Shown here: positions 1-31,797 of the stretch, piece by piece
Numbering within the stretch: position 1 is the first letter of the stretch
Layout: each line of letters begins with the position of its first letter
Assembly: GCF_047663525.1 (NCBI RefSeq)
Contig: NC_092601.1
Span: forward strand, 16,887,501-16,951,500
Length of the DNA: 64,000 nucleotides
Direction of reading: 5' to 3'
From: Anas platyrhynchos
Taxonomy: Eukaryota; Chordata; Aves; Anseriformes; Anatidae
Program-made: the position numbers and the translations under genes
Notes under the pieces: generated by a model
The model's database searches: none
Told to the model about the DNA's origin: nothing
The model's input: the letters and a program-made list of their open reading frames with translations, nothing else

Positions 1-21490
<21,490 letters not shown>

Positions 21491-23159
21491 AAATCCTGGA
21501 TTGTGGAACTGAAGCTACAGTACAGACAGGTTTTCAAGCATGCCTGCTTGCACAGGTAATGTTCAATGCCATCGGACTGCTCGTCAAAAGCATCAGCACA
21601 GATTCTTTTCTGTTTTGAGCCCTTTTTTTGTTTTCTATAAATAGCTATTTTCTTAATTTTTTTTCCTTTATTCCCTTTTTTCACGAGAATGAGATTCATT
21701 AATGCAACCATCAGTAAAAATGAATGAATTGGCGTGTTTATACTGTAAGAGTGGTCTTGGTTCTTTTTTTAAATCTTGTGAATAAGTTCGAATTTCTCAG
21801 AATTGCTTGTTTTGTTGTTGCTGGTTTGGGTTGTTGTTTATTTTTTCCCCCCTGTTGCCTTCCAAAGGCATATAGAGCTGATACTTGAAAGAACCTCGGT
21901 ATTGAAAAATATACCATCTGTTAGAAACGGTTGCTGCTGGGGGCAGCATTGAGCGATAGATCTGCTGCTATTGAGCACTTCTGCAGTGCACTAGGTTTTT
22001 AAGTAAACAACACATTTTCCTGGTATGTGCTAGGCTGGTATTGGTTCCTTGTACCCTCCCACATGTATTAACTCCTCACATACTCTCCTTCTCTTTGCAG
22101 CCTCCGTATCCGTGTCCTTACCCTACAGCAGCTGGTGCACCAGCTTGCTTTTGCTTTGTCACAAACGCAGTTTTGTTCCCGTTTCTCTCCCTTCGTCGCT
22201 GTCTTTTAAAGCAGCTCGTTGGCCTGCCTGGATACCAGCAGTAGCTGCTCGTGTGCTCTGTCTTGCTCCCAGGAGGCTGGGCTGTGGATTGAATTGCAGC
22301 CCATGAGAGAAACCATTCAGAACACAGAGCTTAAAAGAGCAAAAAATAACTTTGCTCTCCCTTAAGGAGCCTGGAGAGAGCCATGTGTTGAGTTAGGCAC
22401 TATGTAAACTGGCCTAAGGGCCACACCAAAAAGGTCACTGAGCTCTGGATGTGTACCCAAACAGCTGATCCTTGACTTCAACAGCACTTAAAAACATGGA
22501 TGGGGCCTGTCTTTTAAATCAGTATTGCAGAAATAGGTACGGGCCATCTCTAACCTGTCTGAGAGACAGATAGAAAGCAGTCTGTGTAATGACAGAAATG
22601 AGAGGAAAATAAGTGAAGCCTGGCTTTGTTTGTTTTTTAAATGAGCGTCTTACAAGAGATGCTACACAAAAGGGTGGTGGAATTGCATTTGATTTGTAGG
22701 CAAGCTGGAGAGTACAAGGTGGTTTTGTGCATCAGGAGATCTCTGTGACAGTTTGCAACTAGGAGGGAAGAAGAACCGACTAATTGAAGCTCCTTGAATA
22801 CCAAATCAGACACAGAAAACGTACCGCACAGTGTGCGAGTTACCTAGGCAGCGCGGTTTCTGCAGAAGCGAGAGCGTACTCTGGTTTCATAACCTGTCTT
22901 TCCCTATCGTCATGCTTGAAATAATTTTCAGTTGTAATTGGGTACTGCAAAATTTAACCTGAGTGTTCTTGTCGCAAATGAAACGCTGCTGGAGAAATGC
23001 GGATGAATGGCACACCCTGCAGGAAAGGGTGGGGGGGGGCCCTCCTCTCCCTCCCGGAATTGGGCACAGCATCGTGCAGATGCTTGACAACGCTTTCTGC
23101 TACCTTTTAATAATGCAGCAAGCTTGCAGAGGAAGACGAGAATCAGCCTTTCATTATTC

Positions 23160-23350
23160 CCATGGCTGCTGCAGCCCGCGTCGCCGCCGCCTCGCCCCGA
23201 TGCTGGAGGAGCAGTGCCACCGCGCGGCAGCTGGGCTGGTGCTGCGGGGCCGCCGCCGCTTTGTGATGCTGAGCTCGGAGCCTTTGGCTGCTGGTCTCCA
23301 GCTGGAGCCTGAACAAGTGAATTCTGTTCTCCGCCAGCACGCGCTTGGCC
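23160..23350. promoter_or_regulatory. CpG-dense patch, function unknown
   Basis: Short stretch with clustered CpG (GCGTCGCCGCCGCCTCGCC and CGCGCGGCAG) in a region otherwise poor in CpG. It could be an enhancer or an orphan promoter. No TATA, no recognisable exon. Confidence 0.3.
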
Positions 23351-23455
23351 ACCGGAGCTAACGCGGTCTGTTTTGTTAATCCTTCAGCAATGAACTGTTT
23401 AGGGACAAGGCCAGCCACATAAATCAGCCTTATTTATTTTCTTTCCCCCCCCCTC

Positions 23456-23472
23456 CACACACACACACACCC
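23456..23472. repeat. (CA)8 microsatellite
   Basis: Pure CA run flanked by C-rich sequence. Confidence 0.9.
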
Positions 23473-24973
23473 CTCTCGAGCTGGTGAAGAGGGCTGCGCT
23501 CTGTGCAACTGCACCAGCACGGCTGGTTTTCAGTGGGAGACGGAGAGCAAGGCAGATTTCAGTGCTTTAGTTTGGGCTTTTAAAGCAGAATTCCTGGTGT
23601 ATTAAAAGCTCTTCTTTCTCCCTAAATTATACCAGGCAGGTTTCTATTTCCAGCAACAGTAAATCAGCACAGGTTGATAGAGAAGCAGAGAACACTTTCC
23701 CTCTCCCTATAAAAATGGAAGGACAGCTGCTCTCACACAAACAGCGCTGCCCCTCGTTATGTTTTTCCCCAAACGCAGCCCTTCTCTTTCCCTTCATCTG
23801 CCGAGGAGCTCAGGCACGAGGTTTATCCCCTGCAGAGCTGGGAGGCTGCTCTTTGCAGAACTCAGCGTCACCTTCAGGAAGATGCAGAAGTCCTCGCAGA
23901 GCAGTGAGACGCTGACGAAGGACTGATGGAGTTGTGCCTCCCTGGTGTGCTAGCAGACGGCAGCGAGAGGCAATTGCTGCAGTGCTTCAGCTGCTGACCC
24001 TGCTCGTGCCGGGGAGCAGTTTGGGGCTGACGGGTTTATTTTGAAGCATGATTTTTTATTGGCGCGGCTTGCTCTGTTACAGGGAAGCATCGGGAGAAAT
24101 GACTGAAACCAAAGCCTGGTACCAGGATGCGGGTTGGTACCGGAGCGTACCCTGGGGTTGTACACCAGCGCCGAACTGCGTGCAGCACAAAACCAGCCCG
24201 AAGGTGGCTGTCGGTGTCGTACCTTCTCATCGCAGCCCCTGGACTGGGGAGAAAGCTTTGGTTGAGGCTGGTGCCTAATGAAAACCTGAGCAAAAGCAGG
24301 AAAGTTGGAAGCAGCTTAAGCCCCCCTGTGGATGCTCGGGCTTGAAGTCAGTGCCCTTAATTACCGAAAGTATTTGTCCCAGGTAGTGACTGCTATTCAG
24401 AGGGATCTCTCTAAGCATGCTCTGTCAGAGCTGTTGGCCAGTGACTTCAAATGTGATAGCAAACCCGCTGATTTCTCTTAATTCCCCAGCACATATCTTG
24501 GAGCCTGTGTGTTACTGCTGATCTGACCTCTGTGACGCTCAGTGTTACCTTTTCTTCTCCGTGCTGATAACAGTATTTACCTTCCCAGAAGGAGAGGAGA
24601 CCACGCCTGACTGAACCGAACGCTCCCCTCTCGCTTATCAGGGCTCGAAGGAGGGACCTGGCGTCTGATGGGTGTTTTCCCCCAGTTTCTAGGACCCAAA
24701 CTGCAGGGTGCTGCTTCCCCTGTGTATTGCAGCGAGTATTTTAGGAGACCAGGGAGCACTTGCCAGCAGTAAGCAGCAGCCGGGGCTGCATGGAGGCGAG
24801 GGGGACAGGACCAGCCCCACACGGGCTCTGCCCCCCATGGGCAGCCAGAGCCAGGCAGGGTGAGCTCTTGTGGCAGCTCGCATAAAAGCTTTCCTAAAGC
24901 CTTGGTTTGAATAATTGATGCTTCCTCAGCCTCGAGAGATGCTCTAATTGCAAAACTGGTTCGCGTGTTCAGG

Positions 24974-24979
24974 TTTATT
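24974..24979 (-). terminator. Candidate TNFRSF13B poly(A) signal
   Basis: TTTATT on + reads AATAAA on -, about 1.7 kb after the stop. The weaker ATTAAA at 25528-25523 is closer. Confidence 0.35.
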
Positions 24980-26666
24980 GTTTGTTTGTTTTAAATCGGG
25001 TGCTGGCTCCTCACACAAGCAGTGTGGGAGGGTTCCCGTTACATGGTAGGTACCTGTCCCCTGAGGTGACACCTGAGCAGGGCTGAAGCTGCCTGTCCCC
25101 TCGGTGTTGGGGTCAGGCAGTGCGAGGTGACACTGCGCCTGCTCACAGGTGTCCTCCTGGAGTCCCCGGCCTTGCTGGGAAGTGTTTGGGGTGGTGGGGA
25201 CATGGGGTAGGTGGAAATGTGCAGGAGCTGCCCCATGGTGAGTGCAAAGCCCCTTCATCGGCCGAGCCTGAGAGGGGGAGGCTCTGGGAGACAAAATCAA
25301 GGAAAGGAAAAGAAAGCCTGGAGAGAGGGAGGAGGATGAGAGGGTGGGGAGCCTCACATGGCCTCAGATACCATGGCCTGTGCTTTACTATCACCAGTTC
25401 ATGCATCTGTTGCCCCTTCCCCGTGTATTCTCTCAAGTTTAAAGGCCTAGTCTGAGAAACTTTTGGTAATGATCTCCTATCGGGAGGGATTTTTCACCAA
25501 GCAAAACATTCCTACGCTCTCCTTTAATGAGAATGAGAGAACTTGACGTTACATGTTGAAACTCACATTTTTCCATAGTAGCTTTCAAATACAGGTCAGA
25601 CAAAAACCTTTCCTCAAATCAGCCACGCCACAGCCCGGCACTTTTACCAGCTGTTTCAGGTAATCCAGACCAGGAGTACATCAAAGCATCAAGTCTTCCA
25701 GAAAGTTCTCAGCTTTGGATGATTTTTCACATCTAAACCCAGTCCCGTCGGTGATTTTGGTGCCTCCGGAGCAATTTGTGCACTACCGTATCCAGTCAAA
25801 AGGCAAAGCCTCACCGCCCCGTGTCCTTTCCTCCCCTCAAAGCAGTGTTGAAAGCTGCCTGTGGAGCTCATGTACTGTGAATACTCTTGCTGTAAAAGAA
25901 CTTTGTTGAAGTCAGAAAACGTGCCCCACCTAGGAGCATGGCAGTGGCACTCGATGGTCATCATGTCTGTGTGGAACATCCTGGGAGGCTGGAGTAGGCC
26001 AGGCCGCAGCTTTGTCTGAAAGGCCCGAGATGCTTTAAAACACTTCAAACTGATTCTTTGGAAAACTCCCCATAGTCCTGAGGAGAGGAGACCTCTTGGT
26101 GAAGGAGGCAGGCACCCAGGGGCGATGGATCGAGGTCAGGCTGCTGTCACACCTGGCGAATTCTCGAGATGGCACCTGGCACCACCACTTCATCCACTTT
26201 CTGTCCATCGAGTGCGTCCCACATGAGCACAGCTCTGCTCGGAAGCCACTTGTGGTGCAAGACAGAGTTTTAAAATGGGGAAAGGCGGGGGCCTGGCGCT
26301 TGCCACAGGCTGCTCCTGGCCAGGCATCGGCACACTTCGTAGACGCAAAGTGATGCTGATGAGGGAACCAGGCTGAGAAGCCCACACGGGCCTCCGGTCC
26401 CAAGGGCCAGGAAGCATGGAGGTGTCTGTGGAGGTCAGGTTGGAGCATGGAGGCACGGCTGAACGGGGAGCAACATCCATCACTGGAACAAGGAGAGTTT
26501 GGGTTTCCAAGAAGAGAAAGGCACTGTCCGTGACCCACAGCCCCTGAGCTGTGTCCACCTGCCCTGGCAGGAGCTGGGGCTTGGGATCAGAGGGAGAAGC
26601 AGCTGTGTTTTGGGGGCAGGAGGGACAGCCCTCCTTTCTGAGCCCGTGCAGGAGTGTTCACCGCGG
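24974..26666 (-). other. TNFRSF13B: TNFRSF13B 3'UTR candidate
   Basis: Non-coding after the TGA. On the - strand an ATTAAA lies at 25528-25523 and an AATAAA at 24979-24974; the end is undecided between them. Overlapping open frames here look like composition artefacts. Confidence 0.4.
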
Positions 26667-26941
26667 TCACGCCATGGGCGTCTTCTCTTGCGAAGGAGAG
26701 CAAATGATCTTAAAATGGCCGTCGTCAGGGCTGGGAATCGCCCCGGCACTTCCCGTGCTGCACACCCTGCTGTGAGCGGCCGCAGCCCTCTCCCCCGGGG
26801 GGCAGGAGGGGCTGTGGTGCCCTTTGCTCTCCTGTACAGCCGAGCCGTGTCCGGGGAAGCAGAAGCCGCAGGTTTCCACTGGCTCGGGGACCTTGCTGCC
26901 GGTGGAACCATCACCAACGCTGCCCGCTTCCACCAGGCGAT
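26667..26941 (-). CDS. TNFRSF13B: TNFRSF13B last coding exon, cytoplasmic tail
   Basis: Acceptor TTCATTTGCAG. It completes a split Asp codon (G|AT) and reads DRLVEAGSVGDG, then KVPEPVETCGFCFPGH, ending SQEKTPMA with TGA at 26669-26667. Human TACI starts the same exon with DHAMEAGS and carries PEPVETCSFCFPE, the conserved block linked to TRAF/MyD88 signalling. The end of the tail is divergent and slightly shorter. Confidence 0.95.
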
Positions 26942-29900
26942 CTGCAAATGAACTTTGTGGGTTAGCCTGAGGTGTTGAGGAGCAGCTTTTACCCAGGAAA
27001 GGCTCTGCAGTGCTGCCCTGAGGCCTGCAGGGAGGCAGTGCTGGAGCCCCCCTCCCACCATGTCATGCCCCCATGTCATGCCCGCAGCGTGGCCTGCAGC
27101 ACACAGCCCGTCCTGTGAATGGGGCAGTGCCTCGAGCAGGCAGGCCGGAGCTTTAGCACTGAAGTAATTTTAATATTTATAGCACCGCGTGTAAATTGTC
27201 TTGTCATGAAGTGCTCGTTTTGTAGCAGACATGAATGAAACGGTGCGGCGCCGTGCAAGGTGCAGGGGCTGCAGCAGGGCAGGCTGAAGGGCCACGTAAT
27301 GCTCTGTGGGCTGTCAGAGGGCTCTGCTCCATCAGCTGAGGTCTGATAAGCACGGCTAGGCCGGGGCTACGAAGAAGCATGCAGTAAATCGCTTTGAACC
27401 TGTCAGCCTCCCTCAGAAGCCAGCGCCCAGTGCCAGTGTCCTGGGACGGAGCCAACAGTGCCTCAAATTGCAGCGCTGCTGGGGACTGAGCCCAGCTGGA
27501 GCAGCGCCTCGTGTGCTCTTCCTGATTTTCCTCATCCAGCTCTTCAGGTACGTAAACTAATGTCTGTCTACATAAATAAGTATGTAATATATATATATTT
27601 TTAAGAGAAGGCAGGGGAGAACAGGAGGGGGGAAAGTCAACGCATCTTTTCTATGTTGCTTTACTCCCCGTTATCCTTTCCCTAGCTTTTCTTCCTACGC
27701 CAAAGACTTGTGAAGCCCCCCTGGCTCCAAGGCCAAAACTTTGGGCTTTGATGCTATGCTGCAAGGCAATTCAGCTGCTGGGCTGGGACATTTCAAGGCG
27801 GCAAACTCGTGTGACGTGGTCCTGGCCAGGTAGCCGTCAGCCCCAGAGCAGCCCCGAGTGAATAAACCCAGAGCTGTAATTGCTGTGAAAGCCCCAGATC
27901 TTCACAAAGGTGGATTTTGGGGGAAACCAAAGGAAACAGCCACAAAGGTGGCTCCTTGGGAAAACGGGTTGGCTTTTTGCTGTTCCTCCTCATGCTTTGG
28001 GGAATCGCTGGTGGGCAGCACAGCTCGCACCCTCTGTTCAGCCCAGCGTGAGTGCCCGAGAAGGGCGATAGGGGAGGAATTGGGGCACAGGGCCCTGGTC
28101 CTGCTCTCTTCAGGCTCAGCCTGGGCTGTGCAGCACCTCGCTGGCAGAACCCAAGTGCCAGCCACCCCCAGCTCCCCGTCCCCTCCCGGTGCCCCCAGCA
28201 CTCACCCTTGGAGGAATCCTCCCTGCGGTGGCAGGTCCCGGTGCCGGCCTGGCAGGATCCCACCTCTCCTTTCCTCCTCAGGTGCGTCCAGCCCAGGACG
28301 AGGGAGCAGATGAGGGCGCAGAGGCAGAGCCCCAGCAGCAGGTACACCACCAGCCACGGCTCCTGCTCCGCGCACGCCTTCTGCTCCAGTGCGGCCGCGG
28401 GAGGCAGCGCCGTGACCAGGGCGGCCGGCGGAGGGGGGGTGGTGGCCAGGGCACCTGCTGGGGGCCAGGCAGAGACAAAGGAGAGCTTAGACCCCCCCCC
28501 GGCACACAGCTCACCCTTGTTGACTTTTTGATAGGGGCAGGGTGCTGCTAAGGGCACTCATGTGCTCCGCTTGGGAAGGAGCTGAAAGCAGCACTGCAGC
28601 TCCTCCGTTTGGTTGTGTTTTTTTATGGCTAATGGAGGAGATCTGCCCTCCCTCCCCATTTCTCCAGCACCCACATCTCAACCCCAAGCTGGGACTGGTT
28701 GATCTGAGGCAAAAAGAGCCCATCCCTTCCCTCACCCCCTCCCCAAGGCCGTGCACCAAGCCCTGGGATCAGAGAGCAGGGTTTGCTGCCTCTTCCCTAG
28801 CTTCCACCCCATAACCCGGCTCCTCTTTTAGCCCAGCCCCATGTGGGACCCTGCCCCACAGCCCCCCGCTCCCCCTGCCCTCACACACAGCCTTACATCC
28901 GCAGGAGGGGTCGCACTGCTTGGGGTGCTGCCCGCAGACCGTGGCACAGTTGATGCATTTTTTCAGGAGCTTGTCGTAGTAGAAGCCGGCTTTCCTGTTG
29001 CAAACCATGGACTCTGTGGGAAGGCAGGGAAAGGAACGGGGCTCGTCCTGAGCACGTCCTTGACCTGAGCACGTCCTTCTGCCCGCACGGCTCCTCCTGC
29101 CTCCCCGTCACCTGAGCAGGAGGCTCCCAGCCTGGGGCCCTCCCTGCTGGGGTTCACGCGGGGACGAGCCCACGGCCGCTTGGAACAAGTGCACAGCTCC
29201 CATGGGTGCAGGGTGAGATCTGTTTGATGCTGTTGGAAGCGTTGAAAACATCTCTGGGGCTGGCAGGTGGAGGTTTTCAGCCAGATGATGAATATTGGGG
29301 AAGGGGACGGGGTGCAGCCGTGCCTGCCCATGGCAGCGAGCTCCTGGTGCTGCTCTTACAGCTCCCGGCCTCTGGGGCTTGCGTGGCTTTTTGGGGCACA
29401 CCAAAACCTGCCTGAGCATGGGCTTGGGGCCGTGGGGACAGCATCTCCCACCCTCAGCCCCCTCGGAGATGTGACACCTCGCTGTGTGCAGGCTTCAGCT
29501 GCGCTGCGCCTCTGCTCAGCAGCACCCAGCCTCGGTGCCTGCCACAGCACGGGGATCACATTCTGCTTGAGGTTGTCATTACCCACATTAGCAGGGCCTG
29601 ATATGTCCCTCCTGAGGGCAGGGTGCCACAGATGAGGCCTAACTCTATTAATACAGCTCCGGGAAGGCTCCCTAGGATCCCAGGAAGGAGCAGTGCAGAG
29701 GTGTGGACAACTTGATCCCGGTCAACGCAGTCACATCCCTCAGTGCTTTGGGCTTGAAGGTAAGCCGAGCTGTCCCAGAGCCTGCCCCGTGGGTCCTCCC
29801 AGAGCCTTTCCCCACTCACCACACAGGGCAGCACACCTCCTCACCGCGGACCGGCCGCATATGAGGCTGCAGGGGATGCACTGGCAGACGAGGGCGTCCC

Positions 29901-31732
29901 AGTACTGCTGGTCGGTGCAGTTGTTCATGGCATCACAGCCCAGGGGCGTCCCATCCATGGCTGCAGAACGGGAGGAAAGCGGCTATGGGGCAGGTGGTGC
30001 TGCCGGGGACCCTGCCCTGGGGACCCCCGTGCAGGGGGACGCCTGCTGTGCCTCAGGCTTGGGTTAAAAGCATGCAGAAAAATCAGCTTCAGGCTTAGCA
30101 AGCACTTCAGCACAGGACGTCCTCGTGGGGGTTATAATCTGGGCCCTGGGGACATGCAGGGTGAGCACCCTGGTCCCTGCCTGGCCCCTCGCTGTGCCCC
30201 GAGGGCGTGGGGATGTGTGAAACTGCCTGCAGCAATAAGGGCAGGGACCTGCTCCTGCCTTTACATCTTTTACCAAAAGGAACAGAAACGCAACCAGAAT
30301 GACTGCTAGCACCATCTTCTGAAACGATTTGTAAATCTGGAAACTTCTGAGCTCCCCTGTGGCCGAGGGGCAGTTTCTGCCATGCTGTGTGTAATTTCTG
30401 ACGTCTCTGTTTGGCGTCCTGGCATCATCCCGAAAGCAGGTTTTGATGTGTCACACTCCCCTAGGCAGCAGAAGGAGAGAGGCCTCTCTGGGAGAGCTTT
30501 AAGCACCGCTTCCACCAGCACCAGCTGGGACACATGGCACTGGAAGGGATTTTGTCCCCACAAGGAGCCATTCGTCCCATCCTACGTGGCCGCGATGTGC
30601 CCCATACCCCTGGGCTGGGGAGAGGGAAGGGGTTTGATGAGGGAGGGGCAGGAGCAAGGCATCGCTTGGAGCCCTGAGCAGCAGCAAAGTCCCGAACAAA
30701 TTAAAATTTAAAATTTTAGCTTGCTAAAAAGCATTTAGTTGTTAGCAGCCCTTTGCTGACCGAGAGGCTCGTGGGCGACCGCATCCCTCTGCGGAGCGCA
30801 GCTGTTTCCTGTGCGGGCGGCCGGTGCCGGTGCCAAGGGGCCCGAAACAATTAAAAACCATCACTGCCCAGCACGGCGCCAGCCTCCACGTGCCTGGAAG
30901 CCGCCTCTGGCCTCGGCTGGGGCTGCTGTGATGCTGCCTTTTGAAGCCCAACTCTGATTTTGGTATAGAAATGCCCCTGCGCTCTGATGGGGATCTGTCT
31001 CTGTGCCTCTCGTCCTTGGGGGCGCACAGCAATTGGGGGTTTTGTGTGTCGGTCTGTCTGTCCTGCTGCTGCCCAGAGCAGAAATGTCCCTGCTGAGGGG
31101 CTGAGAACAGGCTTCCAGCTCTGGCTGTGAGCTGGATCCCACCCGGGGCAGCGTGGGTGAAGCCCTCCCAGCCTCACAAAGTAAAGGATAAATCAGCTCT
31201 GCGCAGGGCTGCGGCCCCTCTAGCCCTGCTGTTCAATGAACGCCGCTATGAAATTAAACAATTCCTTTCTCTCGAGCTGGCTGAAGAGGATCCCTGGGGC
31301 ACAGCGAGGCTCAGACCCATGCTCTCCTCCAATGCTTTTTGGAGACTTTTTGTCCCCAAAGAGAAGACCCCCAGGCAGGGGGGCTCTTTATTTTTTAAGC
31401 AAAATTGCTGCCTGGTGGCTGAGCTCCCTGCCCGGGATGCCCCACCACAGCACCCAAACTCCTGAAACCTCCACCCAAAGCGAAGCGACCATTTCATCCC
31501 CAAGGAGCCCCTCTGCTCCCTGCTGGCTCTCTGGAAACATCCCCGCAGCCCCAGCACAAGCAAACCCCTTGCCCCCAGCCCCCTTGCAGCCCCTCCGCGG
31601 GCACAACTCACGCTTGGCTCTGGCACGGCGGCTACTCCCCCTTGGCTCCTGCCATCGCACTGCGCGCTCCGAGCCCGCGCATTGCTGGGGAGGTTTATTA
31701 TTAGAGGTAGATTTGATTAATGCCTGGGCCAT
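26667..31732 (-). CDS. TNFRSF13B: TNFRSF13B (TACI) gene
   Basis: TACI is the B-cell receptor for BAFF and APRIL; it drives class switching and restrains B-cell growth from the plasma membrane. Four certain coding exons, all phase 1, lie at 29960-29820 (CRD1), 29013-28897 (CRD2), 28457-28206 (transmembrane) and 26941-26667 (tail). From the ATG at 29958 they give 260 residues. With the candidate first exon at 31732-31612 they give 301, near the 293 of human TACI. CRD1 has QYWDAL and ends CAALC, like human EQYWDPL and CAAFC. CRD2 keeps FY-D-x-LL and CGQHPKQC. There is no signal peptide, as expected for a type III receptor. The tail has PEPVETCGFCF, matching the human PEPVETCSFCF block that recruits signalling adaptors. 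BCMA is excluded by the two CRDs and the tail. Odd points are two extra Cys in CRD1 and a very short post-CRD2 exon end. Confidence 0.95.
26942..28205 (-). other. TNFRSF13B: TNFRSF13B last intron
   Basis: Bounded by GTGAGT and TTTGCAG on the - strand. It contains a short AT-rich island around 27,545-27,605 with a TA repeat; nothing else seen. Confidence 0.85.
28206..28457 (-). CDS. TNFRSF13B: TNFRSF13B stalk and transmembrane exon
   Basis: 252 nt, phase 1 to 1. A Pro/Ala/Thr-rich stalk (GALATTPPPPAALVTALPPA, then ALEQKACAEQEP) leads into a hydrophobic segment of about 23 residues, WLVVYLLLGLCLC followed by ALICSLVLGW. Then come a basic stop-transfer (THLRRKGE) and a Cys-bearing juxtamembrane piece, ending EDSSK. 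GLCLCA matches human TACI. Donor GTGAGT. The acceptor is a tandem CAGCAG, so the start is 28457 or 28454. Confidence 0.93.
28458..28896 (-). other. TNFRSF13B: TNFRSF13B intron between CRD2 and TM exons
   Basis: Bounded by GTAAGG and CCCCCAG(CAG). Nothing recognisable. Confidence 0.85.
28897..29013 (-). CDS. TNFRSF13B: TNFRSF13B CRD2 exon
   Basis: Acceptor CTTCCCACAG, donor GTAAGG, 117 nt, phase 1 to 1. It reads ESMVCNRKAGFYYDKLLKKC, then INCATVCGQHPKQCDPSCG. Six Cys match the human CRD2, and D-K-L fits the DxL ligand-contact motif. The exon stops right after the last Cys, whereas the human exon continues for some 40 stalk residues. Confidence 0.95.
29014..29819 (-). other. TNFRSF13B: TNFRSF13B intron between CRD1 and CRD2 exons
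   Basis: Bounded by GTGAGT and CCCACAG. Nothing recognisable. Confidence 0.85.
29820..29960 (-). CDS. TNFRSF13B: TNFRSF13B CRD1 exon
   Basis: Acceptor CCCGTTCTGCAG, donor GTGAGT, 141 nt, phase 1 to 1. It reads (CC)MDGTPLGCDAMNNC, then TDQQYWDALVCQCIPCSLIC and GRSAVRRCAALC. QYWDAL holds a DxL ligand-contact motif. If the upstream exon proves untranslated, the ATG at 29958-29956 is the start, but the phase allows read-in from the candidate exon 1. Confidence 0.94.
29961..31611 (-). other. TNFRSF13B: TNFRSF13B putative first intron
   Basis: Defined by the candidate exon 1 donor and the CRD1 acceptor. It includes a short hydrophobic open frame at 30315-30064 that was considered and rejected as a signal-peptide exon. 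Confidence 0.45.
31612..31732 (-). CDS. TNFRSF13B: Candidate TNFRSF13B exon 1
   Basis: A strong donor (CCAAGC|GTGAGT, exon end 31612) lies 1.65 kb upstream of the CRD1 exon. The frame in phase with that exon is open through an ATG at 31732-31730 and encodes about 40 residues beginning MAQALIKS and ending SSRRARAK. It is basic and Ser/Arg-rich like the short N-terminus of human TACI, and the total length fits. Reservation: the octamer and CCAAT box lie only 32-65 bp upstream of this ATG, so transcription may start inside the exon. In that case the first ATG would be an 8-codon uORF (31660-31637) and translation would start at 29958. Confidence 0.42.
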
Positions 31733-31763
31733 GCGTTTCCTGGGGCTTCCCCTTATCCCTCCG

Positions 31764-31797
31764 ATGCAAATCGGCCGCTCGCAGCGCGCTGCATTGG
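31764..31797 (-). promoter_or_regulatory. Candidate TNFRSF13B promoter: octamer plus CCAAT box
   Basis: On the - strand a CCAAT (31797-31793) is followed by a perfect octamer ATTTGCAT (31771-31764), the Oct-1/Oct-2 site typical of B-cell promoters. A CpG-rich stretch and the candidate exon 1 donor lie within 150 bp downstream. Confidence 0.45.

Larger units (their letters stand above)
21491..24970. other. USP22-TNFRSF13B convergent intergenic region
   Basis: Between the USP22 poly(A) candidates and the far TNFRSF13B poly(A) candidate. Base composition changes from AT-rich to GC-rich here, around 22-23 kb. Contents: a CpG-dense patch at 23,160-23,350 and a (CA)n tract at 23456-23472. No convincing exon. 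Confidence 0.7.

Noticed and set aside
30064..30315. Short - strand frame with a signal-peptide-like start (MVLAVILVAFLFLLV), upstream of the TNFRSF13B CRD1 exon
   Set aside because: The available donors leave phase 0, but the CRD1 exon needs one carried base (phase 1). TACI is also a type III protein without a signal peptide.
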